Assembly: GCA_029243025.1 (NCBI GenBank)
Contig: JAQWSU010000045.1
Span: 434,001-498,000, forward strand
Length of the DNA stretch: 64,000 nt
Source: Pirellulaceae bacterium
GTDB taxonomy: Bacteria > Planctomycetota > Planctomycetia > Pirellulales > Pirellulaceae
Direction of reading: 5' to 3'
The notes under the pieces were generated by a model. That model was not told where the DNA came from and did not search any database. It was given only the letters and a program-made list of their open reading frames with translations. The position numbers and the translations under genes are program-made. Below are positions 35,370-45,502 of the stretch, piece after piece; the stretch's first letter is position 1; each line of letters starts with the position of its first letter.

Positions 35370-35843
35370 CTATTCAAGCTGCGGCTGCAAATCATTGAAG
35401 GGTTGTTCAAGAATGCGTCCGAAGCACTCGTGTGGCTTTCGGGGAGTTCCCGCTCTTGGCCACGGTTTCACATCCTGTAATTCAGGCATAATCTGAATCA
35501 ATTCATTCCGCAGGTTCTTTGCCATGTTTTCCACGGCGGAGTCTTCTGTCACCTCTAAAATCGAGCCCACTGTCTTCATCGCCTTCAACAGTTTGGCTCG
35601 ATCCCAAATGCCGTCTGGCGTCGCATCCGCCCCGCCAACCAACAACTCCCCCATCGGCACATCCAACGCTTGCTGCCAAGCGTAAAGCAAGCTCAGCGGC
35701 AAATCGATGTATTCATCCTCCAACCGCTCAATATGGGAGGCTGGAACACCAAGCCGGGCGGCCGCTCGTGGAGTCGACATTCCTTCCAGCTTTCGTACAG
35801 TTGCGACACGGTGATAACGCTTTCTCTCATTACTTACGATCAT
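35370..35843 (-). CDS. XRE-like helix-turn-helix regulator
   Basis: 157 residues. The HTH occupies about 12-60: VRKLEGMSTPRAAARLGVPASHIERLEDE and LSLLYAWQQALDVPMGELL, the lambda-repressor fold as used by planctomycete XRE-like proteins. The rest is helical (LLKAMKTVGSILEVTEDSAVENMAKNL) without a recognised ligand domain. Convergent with the CBS-protein gene. Regulated targets unknown. Confidence 0.8.
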   Translation of the reverse strand: MIVSNERKRYHRVATVRKLEGMSTPRAAARLGVPASHIERLEDEYIDLPLSLLYAWQQALDVPMGELLVGGADATPDGIWDRAKLLKAMKTVGSILEVTEDSAVENMAKNLRNELIQIMPELQDVKPWPRAGTPRKPHECFGRILEQPFNDLQPQLE

Positions 35844-37521
35844 CTTTTTGTTCCCTCACGTTACGGCGCGACTATCTTACATGCGTCGCACACACGCCTC
35901 AAAATCCGTCGCTTCCACGGTCAGTTTCGCGAATAAGGGCTAGGCTCGAATTCCGTAACCACACCCTCATGAAGCAAAGCCTTCCGTAACCGTCAGAACC
36001 CAGTGGCAATCGTCATGGCATCGCCCAACATGAGCGACCTGCCACAGCCACCATTTCTTGCGATACTTTTGGAGATACTCTCACTAGGTCGAAATCCTTC
36101 TCTGGCGTAACTGCAACAGCCGCCATTTCCTCTGCTGCCTTCCCAGCCTCACATCCCCAAACAAATCCGAGCTAGAACGACCGTTTTGGCGTTTACTCGA
36201 ATCCTCCTCATCGGCCTCACGAATAACGCGTCACCGTTACCTGATTCCCGCCAGACAATTGAGAAATCCAAGGATGTCAATCTTTCCTGACACGAGGTTC
36301 GGACTGAGCCCTCCCGGGCGACACCAGCCCGACTAGTCGGCTATATGGGGTTGGAGAATCGGTACGCCGGCGTTTGACATGCCTCTCGAAACATTCCCTC
36401 GCAACAAGGCGATGTGAGAATTACGGCATAACCAACAATCATGAAGTAGCAGATCCGCCTCCACCCGTGAGCCATGCTCGTTCTAGCCAACAAATACAGG
36501 GGCAGAGTCTCCCGGCCGCCGCTCAGCGATCCGGGCCATCCGCGGACGTTTTAACATCGATCTTCCCCGCCCTATCCAGGCGTCGATCGTCGCGACGCCG
36601 ACCGACTTAAGCCCGGGTGAGCAGTATCGATTGGTCTTTGTTACGTCGGGGACCACCAAGGCCACGTCGGATGATTCAGATGAGATGGAAGACTACAACA
36701 CTTTCGTGGATGGATACGGCGACGTTGCCCGAGAGTCCGATTGGAAAGTGATCGGTTCTACCGCATCACTCAACGCAAGAATTAACACCGGTACCGCCGA
36801 TGGCGGTGGAGTCCCCATCTACAATTTGGCGGGACGGAGGGTCGCCGGATAATGAAAGAAAGCAGCCAGCTCCGGAGAGGTAGAGCAGAGCTGCCGCTGA
36901 GCCAAGCGGTGAAGTACGTTGCCGCTGGCGGGGATGGTCGATTATTTCTTTGGTCGTGCTGGTCGCTGTCGGACGACAATGCACTTCATTCTGTGGTACT
37001 TCCATGACGTTTATCTGATTCGGCAACGTCCGAAGGCATGATGAAGGCTTGCCGCTTCGGATCAATTAGTGGTGGCTCTTTCGGTTGTCTGTTATCACAT
37101 TTGCGGATACTTATCACACCATGCGGCTCGCGTTCGTTGTCTTCCATTGTGTGTGTTCCTGCGAACAGGTGTGGCTGCCGACACCCGTGGTATCTGGAAT
37201 GTCGACAAACGAGAAAGAAAACGCCCACTTATCCGATCTCACCAGCGGGCAGCTCGGCGATACATGCTGTCAACACCTGGGTTGCCGTCTACCGAGCGTC
37301 AAGCTTCCAGGTATGGATCGAGTCCGCGAGAAGTCATGCTGGACAGCTCGACAGAGACCTCCTCAAGCTCCTGAGGGGTACCCGATAGGTACTTGTTCGC
37401 CCCCTACCCCGAACCTCCCAATGGTGATGGTCGATCTTCCTGACACCGTACATTTTTTGTAACATCCGCATGCTGCACACACGGCGGATAGACTAAGTGC
37501 AAAGCATTTCAGGACAATCGC
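35844..37521. other. 1.7-kb gene-poor stretch
   Basis: No intact gene. Only the remnant at about 36560-36852 is protein-like. Other open frames are short, overlap on both strands and lack recognisable content. Confidence 0.5.
36560..36852 (+). pseudogene. Remnant of a secreted planctomycete-type protein
   Basis: The frame reads ASIVATPTDLSPGEQYRLVF, then VTSGTTKATSDDSDEMEDYN and VARESDWKVIGSTASLNARINTGTADGGGVPIYNLAGRRVAG before stopping. This resembles the first domain of secreted planctomycete proteins that often end in a PEP-CTERM anchor (typically FVTSGTTTATS, DYNNFV, then LWDG). No signal peptide is found in frame upstream and the continuation after RRVAG is lost, so both ends are missing. 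An ATG-started 73-codon frame begins only at 36631. Confidence 0.5.
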
Positions 37522-37722
37522 ATGTTCAAAACTGTCTTATTTTTAGCCATTTTTGCGGCAATCTATGGAACAGGATTAGTTTTGACCAAGAAGATTGCAT
37601 GGTACGCATCAAGTCTCGTTTCCACCCCAGCCGCTGCAATTGCCGTCAAATTTTTGATTTTCGGAATCGTCCAAATCCTAACTTTGGGGTTGTCATTCGG
37701 CTGGGTCAACGGCTGGTACTGA
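37522..37722 (+). CDS. Small membrane protein
   Basis: 66 residues with two hydrophobic segments (VLFLAIFAAIYGTGLVL, about 4-20; AIAVKFLIFGIVQILTLGLSFGWV, about 39-62) joined by a short charged loop (TKKIAWYASSL). The composition is clearly that of a membrane hairpin rather than random frame, but the ribosome site is weak (aggacaatcgc) and no family is recognised. Confidence 0.45.
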   Translation: MFKTVLFLAIFAAIYGTGLVLTKKIAWYASSLVSTPAAAIAVKFLIFGIVQILTLGLSFGWVNGWY

Positions 37723-38283
37723 GAACAGACCGATACACCCACTTTGGTAATCCAGATGAGGAGCGGGCACGATTCGAGGACTCTGTGCCATTCCTCCGAG
37801 GTGGAAATCGAGGGCATTCTGTGGAATCGAGCGGTAATCGATTGCAAAAGGCGCGTATTTCTTGGAAAAAAGAGCACTTCCATTTCCACCCCTTAAGAGA
37901 CGTGGAAATGTGGAATTCACCTCTCAGCCACACTCACGCCAGCCGTAGTGCGAAGCACATTACGGTGGAACAAGATGCAAGTGGTTGGGACGATGCTGTG
38001 GGATTAATCGAAGCAGACGGCAGATAGCCAGTTTCTGGCAGATGCGGCCATGTCTACCCACCTTAACACGTATCATCCTCGAATCTGAGAAGAACCTTTG
38101 GCCAGACGCTCGCGAGTTCGGGTGTCGCAATCCATGATGTGCAATATATGATGCCATATGGCCCAATTCAGACGCGACCCAAGACTTTTATTTGCGTCCT
38201 GATTCCGACGTTGTGGGCAACCGAATCTGGGAACAGTTAGGGAACAGTAGTCCCTGAAACCACTTAACCAGTGAGTTTTCGAT
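37723..38283. other. Non-coding stretch before the sigma factor
   Basis: 561 bp with overlapping short frames on both strands and no supportable gene. Confidence 0.4.
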
Positions 38284-38853
38284 ATGACTAACAGTCAAAC
38301 GACAGATATCTTGCTCGATCTGGAACAGGGTGATCGACAGCGCGTTGATGAGCTATCCGACATCGTCTACGACGAGTTACGGAACATGGCGCAATCGTTT
38401 TTGCGACGAGAGCGATCCGACCATCCGCTGCAGCCAACCGCCCTGGTTCACGAAGCATTTCTGCGAATGGCCGATCAGAGTCGTGTCAATTGGCAGGGCC
38501 GCTCACATTTCATGGCAATTAGTGCTCAGGCGATGCGCCGAATCCTGGTCGATCATGCTCGCTCTAAGAAACGCCAAAAGCGAAGCGGTCAATGGCATCG
38601 CGTATTGTTAAACGATGATGCGATGTTGAGTCGCCATCGAGACGAAGACGTGTTGGCAGTCAACGAAGCATTGGAAAAGCTCGAACAAATTGATCCGGTT
38701 CGAGCGAAGATCGTGGAGCTACGATTCTTTTCAGGGATGAGCGTCAAGGAGGTTGCCGAGGCGATGGATTTGTCGCCTCGAACGGTCGAACGAAATTGGA
38801 CGGCCATTCGAGCATGGCTCCGAAAGGAACTCTCCGAGGAGACGGATGAGTGA
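38284..38853 (+). CDS. ECF sigma factor linked to a Ser/Thr kinase
   Basis: 189 residues. Region 2 is VDELSDIVYDELRNMAQSFLRRE, LQPTALVHEAFLRMADQSRVNWQGRSHFMAISAQAMRRILVDHAR, with the WQGRSHFMA stretch that marks the kinase-associated ECF groups common in planctomycetes and acidobacteria. Region 4 is IVELRFFSGMSVKEVAEAMDLSPRTVERNWTAIRAWL. It overlaps the kinase gene by GTGA. Activity is therefore probably controlled by the kinase rather than by a classical anti-sigma factor (inferred from the known family pairing). Confidence 0.93.
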   Translation: MTNSQTTDILLDLEQGDRQRVDELSDIVYDELRNMAQSFLRRERSDHPLQPTALVHEAFLRMADQSRVNWQGRSHFMAISAQAMRRILVDHARSKKRQKRSGQWHRVLLNDDAMLSRHRDEDVLAVNEALEKLEQIDPVRAKIVELRFFSGMSVKEVAEAMDLSPRTVERNWTAIRAWLRKELSEETDE

Positions 38854-41156
38854 CTGAAGATCGCCAGAAAAAGGCGATGAGCATTTTCTTGCGCATCACG
38901 GAGGTAGACGACTCGAGTCGCACTCCGTTACTCGATGAAGAATGTGGCTCTGATCGGCAATTGCGAAAAGAGGTGGAGTCGTTACTCCGACACCACACTA
39001 CCAAAACGCTTATTTCGTCCCAGCATGAGACTTTTACCTCTCCGCCTTCCCATAACGCTCTGAAAAATCGTCGTAAGACGTTTATCAGACAAGCATCCAT
39101 CGGGATCAAACGGCAAAGGAATGCATTACTGGCTGCAGGCGTGATGGTGTTGATCATTGTTGCGACTGCCGCCTGGGCCTTCACAAAGGTACGCAGTTCA
39201 CTGCAGCAAAGCGTCGAACGCCAACTCACAACCGTATTAAACGCAGAGATCAAAGCGTTAGAACTGTGGATCGACGTGCGGCAAGAGGAAGCCACCGTGT
39301 GGGCAGAAAATGATGAGGTGAGATCTCTCGTCACAAAACTGGAAGAAGCGGTTCAAAAAACCGATCCAGATCAGCAACAAGCGATCAACGACGCGCTCAT
39401 GGCATTACTCGAGCCACTTTCTTCTCAAGAAGGCCATCAAGGGCTAGCTGTCATCAATCTGTCAGGACGTTTCATTGGCGGTAGCGAAGAGTTGATTAAC
39501 CGCGTCGCAAATGAAAAAGCCGCTCCCTATTTGAGCAAGCTCTTCGCAGGCAAACCCTTTTTTGCCATCCCCAGCAAGGAGCGGCGTTATGTCGCTGGAA
39601 TTCACTCCCCCATTCGAGATCCATCGGTCACTATTGGAGCTCCCGTTTTTGACTTGCAGCGTAATGTGATCGCTGCCTTGTGTTTTGGCTTTGATGCGGA
39701 CGAAGAATTTGCTCGCGTGTTTTCCGTCGCAAACACGGACAACAACGGAGACACGTATGCTTTCGAATCCAACGCGCTGTTGATTTCAAATCTATCCAAC
39801 CGATCTAACGAAAAATGGGTTCACAAACTCGGACTAATCCCGTTCGCCGCGGAACAAACTGCGCTCAACTTGAAGATCGTCGACCCCGGCGGTGATCTCA
39901 CAGTCGGGCAAACGGCGGCAACAAGAAACGAACAACAACCAACCGAAATCGTTCAGCGAGCGTTGGCCACTCGCAAGCTCAAAACAACGGAGATCGTCAA
40001 GGATGTGCATGGCTACCGAAACTACCTGGGGGTTGAGGTCGTAGGGGCCGCAAAATGGCTCGACGAATGGCGTTTCGGCGTAGCCACTGAGATGCCCGTA
40101 AAGGATGCATTCGCACCTCTACGCTATGTCACTTCGGCCTTTATCTTTCTGATTATCAGCGTCACCTTGCTAGCTCTTGGGCTACTTGTGTCTGCGCTGT
40201 CCTTGATTCGCATGCGAGATCGAATCGGCGAAGCCGAACACCTCGGCGCCTACCAGTTGCAGCAACTGATCGGCGAAGGTGGCATGGGACGAGTCTACAA
40301 GGCCCAGCATGCACTGCTTAAACGAGAAGCGGCCGTCAAACTTCTCGATGGTCTCGACTCAAGTCAGGAGACCATCGACCGCTTTGAACGTGAAGTTCAA
40401 CTGACCTGCCAATTGACTCATCCGAATACGATTCAGATTTATGACTACGGTCGCTCTGAAACAGGTGTCTTTTATTACGCGATGGAATATCTCCCGGGCA
40501 TCACGTTGGAGCAATTAGTTGCACACGTCGGACAGATTCCACCGGCGCGAGTGATTAATCTGCTGAGTCAAGTCTGCGCTTCACTCACCGAAGCACATGA
40601 CGTAGGACTGATTCATCGCGACATCAAACCGGCTAACGTAATGCTTTGCAATCGTGGAGGAATAGCGGACTTCGCCAAAGTCCTTGACTTTGGCATCGCC
40701 AAAAAACTTGACCCCGAGCACGAGATTACACAACACGACAGTGTTGTTGGCACACCTCATTACATCGCGCCAGAACGAATCTCGAATGGCTCACAAGTCG
40801 ATTCAAGGTCTGACCTCTATTCCGTCGGCTGTGTGGGATTTTACCTGCTTACCGGCTCGACTCCATTCCAAGCTGACTCACCTGTGCAACTCTTTCATCA
40901 GCTTTTAAACAAGACAGCACCGGCCCCCTCAAAGCGAACAACTCAACGGATTCCCGTGGAATTAGATCAAATCATTTTTGCTTGCCTCGCTCAAGAACCA
41001 AACGAACGTCCGGCATCTGCAAAAGAAATGGGACACGTTCTCGACCAACTCAAAGAGCAGCATCCTTGGACTCAAGACGAAGCCCATGCCTGGTGGAACG
41101 GTTTCCGTACGATGAAAAGCTCATTCACCCAAGCAGACGAGCCTTTTTCGCCTTGA
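38850..41156 (+). CDS. Ser/Thr protein kinase with an extracytoplasmic sensor ahead of the kinase
   Basis: 768 residues, GTG start. The N-terminus (SIFLRITEVDDSSRTPLLDE, then RKEVESLLRHH) is the leader seen in sigma-linked kinases. A membrane segment follows (about 91-111), then an outside domain of about 310 residues resembling dCache sensors (ALELWIDVRQEEATVWAEND, FIGGSEELINRVAN), a second membrane segment (about 424-445) and the kinase: GEGGMGRVYKAQ (P-loop), AVKLL (lysine), IHRDIKPANVML (near 589), VLDFGIAKK and GTPHYIAPERIS. All catalytic residues are present. In most planctomycete kinases the kinase domain comes first, so this order is unusual. Confidence 0.92.
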   Translation: MTEDRQKKAMSIFLRITEVDDSSRTPLLDEECGSDRQLRKEVESLLRHHTTKTLISSQHETFTSPPSHNALKNRRKTFIRQASIGIKRQRNALLAAGVMVLIIVATAAWAFTKVRSSLQQSVERQLTTVLNAEIKALELWIDVRQEEATVWAENDEVRSLVTKLEEAVQKTDPDQQQAINDALMALLEPLSSQEGHQGLAVINLSGRFIGGSEELINRVANEKAAPYLSKLFAGKPFFAIPSKERRYVAGIHSPIRDPSVTIGAPVFDLQRNVIAALCFGFDADEEFARVFSVANTDNNGDTYAFESNALLISNLSNRSNEKWVHKLGLIPFAAEQTALNLKIVDPGGDLTVGQTAATRNEQQPTEIVQRALATRKLKTTEIVKDVHGYRNYLGVEVVGAAKWLDEWRFGVATEMPVKDAFAPLRYVTSAFIFLIISVTLLALGLLVSALSLIRMRDRIGEAEHLGAYQLQQLIGEGGMGRVYKAQHALLKREAAVKLLDGLDSSQETIDRFEREVQLTCQLTHPNTIQIYDYGRSETGVFYYAMEYLPGITLEQLVAHVGQIPPARVINLLSQVCASLTEAHDVGLIHRDIKPANVMLCNRGGIADFAKVLDFGIAKKLDPEHEITQHDSVVGTPHYIAPERISNGSQVDSRSDLYSVGCVGFYLLTGSTPFQADSPVQLFHQLLNKTAPAPSKRTTQRIPVELDQIIFACLAQEPNERPASAKEMGHVLDQLKEQHPWTQDEAHAWWNGFRTMKSSFTQADEPFSP

Positions 41157-41179
41157 ATGCGGATTTCGCACTCAGCTGA

Positions 41180-41515
41180 TTATTCGTCGGTGGAGTCCCC
41201 ATCACTTGAAGCAAGAATCGCCAAAGCCCGCTCAAAACGCTTATGCTGATCCCGGCGTGGCACAAGTCCCGCTTCACCGGTCACAAAACACAAGCCCCTG
41301 GACGTCTCCGCACAGTCTTGTGCAAGTGACATCAGCGTATGGACAGCTTCACGTCGCTCAGAAGATTCCAGATTCAAATCATCGACCAGCTGATCATGCT
41401 CCCGCTGCAACTGCCTCCAGAATTCCGGCGTGATCCGACCCGGACCGCGATCCAAGTAGTTGCTCCAAAGACGCGCAGCGGCTTGCCAAAATCCGCACAA
41501 TCGATCATTCATCAA
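41180..41515 (-). CDS. Small conserved-looking protein of unknown function
   Basis: 111 residues, helical and charged, without signal peptide or membrane segment. Two halves are visible: FWQAAARLWSNYLDRGPGRITPEFWRQLQREHDQLVDDL and REAVHTLMSLAQDCAETSRGLCF. It lies 47 bp downstream of nothing else on its strand except the TPR gene at 41563-43182, with which it is probably co-transcribed. No family recognised. Confidence 0.6.
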   Translation of the reverse strand: MMNDRLCGFWQAAARLWSNYLDRGPGRITPEFWRQLQREHDQLVDDLNLESSERREAVHTLMSLAQDCAETSRGLCFVTGEAGLVPRRDQHKRFERALAILASSDGDSTDE

Positions 41516-41562
41516 CGCAACTCCTGGATCCGATTCCGTGGTACGAGGAGTCGAGCGAAAGA

Positions 41563-43182
41563 CTAAAGAGGTCCGACATTCGATCCGTAAGTGGATTCGG
41601 CGTCTCGCGTCTCATTATCCACCCGTTCCAACGCTTGGGTTCGATACGTCTTAGCCTGCTCGTTGTTTTGATCTCGACGAAGCACGTTGTTGAAGTCGCT
41701 GACCGCTCGATCGTTACGTCCCATGTTCATGTATGCCAGACCCCGATTGAGATAAGCCGGAATAAAACTGTCTGACACGCGAATTGCTCGTGAATAGGCA
41801 CGAATCGCGTCCAGCTGATCACCACGCTGAGAATGTGTCAAACCTTCCCAAAGACTGGCTCGCGGCTCAAACTGATAAGGATTCCGCGGATCGGTCGAAG
41901 CGGCTGAAAAATCCTGCAACGCTTTGTCATATTCCTGCCGATGGAAAAAGCAAATCCCACGTCGCAGATAGGCCTCGGTATAAGTCGGAAAGAATTTCAG
42001 CGCCGTCGTATACTCGGCAATTGCCTGGTCTAGATCATCCAACATCCGGTAAGCATGGGCACGTGCAAAATGGGCACGTGCAAGCTCGAGCGGATCGGAC
42101 GACTGGTCGATGATGGTTGTCGTGTCGCGAATCGCTTGCTCATACAACCCTTTGGTCTCTTCTCCTACCAGCTCATTCGCGAGGGCAATCATCGTTTCTG
42201 CCCGAGAAATCAACATACTTTCTGCGCGGACTTCCGTTGGATCACCGGGCTCCCATGATTTCTGCTTTTCACCCAACTTGGCGGCTTTCACAAAGCCATT
42301 CATGGATTTGACTGCAGCACGCAAATCGTCGACGATCTTCTGACTGTCTCCGTCAATTTTCGAGGACTCAACATTAGCACGCTGTGAATAAGCCAGTCCC
42401 AAATCGGCGGCCGCCGCCGAAGCAGGTCCAGTCATCGCAACCGCTTTTTCCAGATCTTCAATCGCAAATTCTGTTTCGCGAATTCGGGACAGAACACGCC
42501 CACGCTCGAGGTAAGCCTCGCCATTGTTGGCGTCCAGTTCGATCGCACGATCTAACGATCCGATCGCAAGGATCAAACTTCGCTGGCCAGCCTGATCCGT
42601 CCCCTGACTCGGTGAAGTCATAACGAGCCGCAGAAGAGCCTTCCCTTGCTGGAAGAGATTCTCTGGATTCGTTGGATCCTGTGCCACAGCCTGTGCAAAA
42701 TCATCAGCCGCCTCGCGGAAACGTGCGGTGTCGAGATATAGCTTGCCTCGCTCTAAATGACTTTGCGTTACGAGGCCCTCGTATCGACTTGCACTCGGAC
42801 TCACAATCGCACGAGAATAAGCCTCAATCGCATCGTCCGGCGCACCCAATTGTTGGAAACATTGAGCTCGACCAAAGTGGGCCGGTGCAAAAGTTCGGTC
42901 CAGTGCCAAAACCTTGTTGAATTCAGCGAGTGCTTCACTCCACTTCTGCTCCGACATCAAAGCCTCGGCAGCCGTGTTGGCTCGTTCAAATTCCGCCTGT
43001 GGGTCCAGAACATCACTTCCGAGCCCCGAGCCGCCCGACTCTGATCCCTCCAGTCCACCACTCGCATCACCGCTGTCAACTGGATCGTCAAAGATTCCTT
43101 GAGCCGAAACAGAATGGGCAGCAAGAAAAAGCGTGACCGCAAAACAGACAGAGAGGTTAAATCGAAAAGTGGCCAATTTCAT
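41563..43182 (-). CDS. Secreted TPR-repeat protein
   Basis: 539 residues. Signal peptide MKLATFRFNLSVCFAVTLFLAAHSVSA, then a Gly/Ser/Asp-rich spacer (about 30-60) and at least eight tetratricopeptide repeats, for example WSEALAEFNKVLALDRTFAPAHFGRAQCF, AIEAYSRAIVSPSASRYEG, AFIEDLEKAV-like units and ALQDFSAASTDPRNPYQFEPRASLWEGL. TPRs are protein-binding scaffolds; partners are not evident. Likely periplasmic. Confidence 0.9.
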   Translation of the reverse strand: MKLATFRFNLSVCFAVTLFLAAHSVSAQGIFDDPVDSGDASGGLEGSESGGSGLGSDVLDPQAEFERANTAAEALMSEQKWSEALAEFNKVLALDRTFAPAHFGRAQCFQQLGAPDDAIEAYSRAIVSPSASRYEGLVTQSHLERGKLYLDTARFREAADDFAQAVAQDPTNPENLFQQGKALLRLVMTSPSQGTDQAGQRSLILAIGSLDRAIELDANNGEAYLERGRVLSRIRETEFAIEDLEKAVAMTGPASAAAADLGLAYSQRANVESSKIDGDSQKIVDDLRAAVKSMNGFVKAAKLGEKQKSWEPGDPTEVRAESMLISRAETMIALANELVGEETKGLYEQAIRDTTTIIDQSSDPLELARAHFARAHAYRMLDDLDQAIAEYTTALKFFPTYTEAYLRRGICFFHRQEYDKALQDFSAASTDPRNPYQFEPRASLWEGLTHSQRGDQLDAIRAYSRAIRVSDSFIPAYLNRGLAYMNMGRNDRAVSDFNNVLRRDQNNEQAKTYRTQALERVDNETRDAESTYGSNVGPL

Positions 43183-43610
43183 AGAACATTCCTCGGAGTT
43201 CAGCTCTCAGGGCAAGCAAACGTGCTTAATTATAGTCCGCGCTTTAACTGTTGATGGAAGATCCAAACGTCGGTGGGCAACTTGCCGGGCTTTGGCCAAG
43301 CTGCCATGCGCTGGTCACTTGGAAAAATCGATACGGGCCCAATCATACGACGTCAGCTCCCTCCCAATCGGAAGGATTACGCTGAACAGGGATGGTTCGG
43401 AATTGCACAATCGTTACAGCAAGAAAAAACCGCAGTTTTCTAGAAATCCTGCGGTAAGCTCCACGGTTCGATACGTTCGAAAACAGATTCCGTTCGGGAG
43501 TGATCATTTGGTGGGCTGAAAAGCAACAAGCAAAGAGCCACCTGTAAGCTGAAATCGAATGGAAACGTTTGAGAATCGAAACATCCCTTTTCGATCACGA
43601 ATTTTGGCAA
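43183..43610. other. Non-coding stretch
   Basis: 428 bp between the TPR gene start and the terminator of tRNA-Gln. A 128-codon frame at 43133-43519 overlaps the TPR start and has no recognisable content. Confidence 0.4.
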
Positions 43611-43643
43611 ACAAAAAGCCCCGTGATCGTTGTCACGTGGCTT
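43611..43643 (-). terminator. Intrinsic terminator downstream of tRNA-Gln
   Basis: On the minus strand: AAGCCACGTGA, six-base loop, TCACGGGGCTT, then TTTTGTTT. 11-bp stem with one mismatch/wobble, 18 bases after the tRNA 3' end. Confidence 0.75.
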
Positions 43644-43660
43644 TAGCTTGGCTCGAAGAG

Positions 43661-43731
43661 TCCGGGGACAGGGATTTGAACCCTGACTAACGGAATCAAA
43701 ATCCGTGGTGCTACCATTACACTATCCCCGA
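43661..43731 (-). tRNA. tRNA-Gln (anticodon UUG)
   Basis: 71-nt cloverleaf on the minus strand. Acceptor TCGGGGA pairs with TCCCCGG (first pair U-G), discriminator A. Anticodon stem ACGGA/TCCGT with loop TTTTGAT gives anticodon TTG (43697-43699). T-arm AGGGTTCAAATCCCT. CCA is not encoded. Confidence 0.95.
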
Positions 43732-43766
43732 ATGGCTTGGCTCGCTGCCGCGCCACTCGTTACACT

Positions 43767-44438
43767 TTACGCATTAGGGGGTCGGTTAACAACTGCGAAA
43801 GAAAGCTGTTCAAGCTCAATCGCCAAATCAACCGCCACTATTCGTATTCCTTCCGGTAAATTAATCGTAACTGGTGCAAAATTGATGACCCCATCCATGC
43901 CTGCCTCGACCAGTTTGTCGGCCACTTCTTGAGCGGCAGAGCCGGGCACCGCAATGATTCCCAATTTGATTCGCTCACGACGAGCCACATCAGTTAACGC
44001 ATCAATGTGATAGACCGTCACCCCTTCAATCTGCGTGCCTGTTTTGGAGCGATCAGCATCAAAGGCCGCGACGATCTTAAATCCTTGCTGCTCGAACCCC
44101 CGATAGCCCATCAAGGCCCGACCCAAGTTGCCAGCGCCAACAATCCCGATGGGCCAATCCTGGTCCGTCCCGAGAATTTGTTTGATGGCAGCCACTAATT
44201 CATCACAGCGATAGCCAATGCCCGGGTAGCCAAACTGGCCAAAATAGGCCAGATCCTTCCGAACTTGAGCATCGGTAAATCCCAGCAATTTCCCAAGCTG
44301 TGTCGAACTGGTCGTTTCCCGACCCTCTCGCCGCAACTGCTGCAATTCGCGCAAATAGAGACTCAAACGGCTCACAACCGCCTGCGGAACGGAGCTTTCA
44401 GGCCCAATACGGGGTAAATTCATCTTCGATTCGTTCAT
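43767..44438 (-). CDS. rex: Redox-sensing transcriptional repressor Rex
   Basis: 223 residues, normal length. N-terminal winged helix (SRLSLYLRELQQLRREG, TSSTQLGKLLGFTDAQVRKDLAYFGQFG) and a Rossmann domain with IGIVGAGNLGRALMGYRGF that binds NADH/NAD. Rex represses fermentation and respiration genes until NADH rises. The tRNA-Gln lies immediately downstream on the same strand. Start at M1 (44438) or M6 are both possible. Confidence 0.95.
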   Translation of the reverse strand: MNESKMNLPRIGPESSVPQAVVSRLSLYLRELQQLRREGRETTSSTQLGKLLGFTDAQVRKDLAYFGQFGYPGIGYRCDELVAAIKQILGTDQDWPIGIVGAGNLGRALMGYRGFEQQGFKIVAAFDADRSKTGTQIEGVTVYHIDALTDVARRERIKLGIIAVPGSAAQEVADKLVEAGMDGVINFAPVTINLPEGIRIVAVDLAIELEQLSFAVVNRPPNA

Positions 44439-45502
44439 CGCACCGTTTGCGGACGCAATCCCGTCGCGTCTTGTCTGATCGCTACTCTAATGACTCCCTG
44501 AGAAGGTCTCAAGATGCCCGCTCTGTTCCTAAAGCGGTATCACAACACTAGTTTTGAAAATATCTGGTGTGGGCAAGCCAAATGCCACCGGAATCTCAGA
44601 TTTTACGACTTCGCCCCCAATTTCTCCGATTAATATCGTCCTGCCCGTGTGGAACGGCTTCAACCATCCGAACGATCAGCTCAGTTGGCAAAGCGCGAGC
44701 TCCTGACGTTTTCGAACGCCAATGGAGCAGATACGAAAACCGGACGGGCAGTGCATCGATGCTCCGGGCTGATCGCTCACTGCTCTTCACCAAGACAGCC
44801 TCAATCCACCGCAACCGTTCCGACAATCCAACGAAATTCGACCTCGATACAGCCGGAATCCCCGACATTTAAGGGAACTCAATCATTGCTGATTCTTCTC
44901 CATGTGCAATTGCAACTCGGCTAAGCGACCAAGATCTCGGGCGGTACCTCATCGGCGAACAGCAGTAGACAGTTTAAAACCAAATCGATCTCCAACATCC
45001 AGAAAGCGGACGCCTGGGCGGGTCGCCGGCAACCGCGAACTCGATCTGACCAGTCGACTGGCCGTTGCGACTGCCACAATCATCAGCACCTACCCTCGGA
45101 GGGGTAAAAAGGGCCGTGCAAGCGGACGCATTCATAGCAATGCTCTCACGTCGCGACACACTCCAAGTCGATCTACCTTACGTCGTCTACGCAAACTACT
45201 TCAGCAAATAAATCACTGAAGTCGCGAGCGCTGACTGATTCGTCAAGGTAGCAGTTATAGGGCCAAGCCAAAATGAAATACCTATTCTGTGCAAGCATTT
45301 CATTACCCGTTAACTACCTATATTGACGATATAAGTCGACGTCGGAACTGCTCTGACAAAGATTCAGCACAAGTGACCCCCTGTAGCGGTCATTGTGACT
45401 CCGTTCAGTCCGAGTTGAGAGCAGCTTCCACAAAGAGAGTAATGCGACATCAAGTCGCCAGACTAGTTCCCGGTAACATGTGTTTTGTGAAGGAGATCGG
45501 AG
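44439..45502. other. 1.06-kb stretch without a supportable gene
   Basis: Overlapping short frames on both strands, none recognised; for example a 90-codon minus-strand frame at 44596-44868 and a 101-codon plus-strand frame at 44567-44872 cover each other. The last 60 bases carry the ribosome site of the YTV gene (aaggag at 45489-45494). Confidence 0.4.

Noticed and set aside
43133-43519. 128-codon frame
   Set aside because: Overlaps the start of the TPR gene on the other strand and has no recognisable content.
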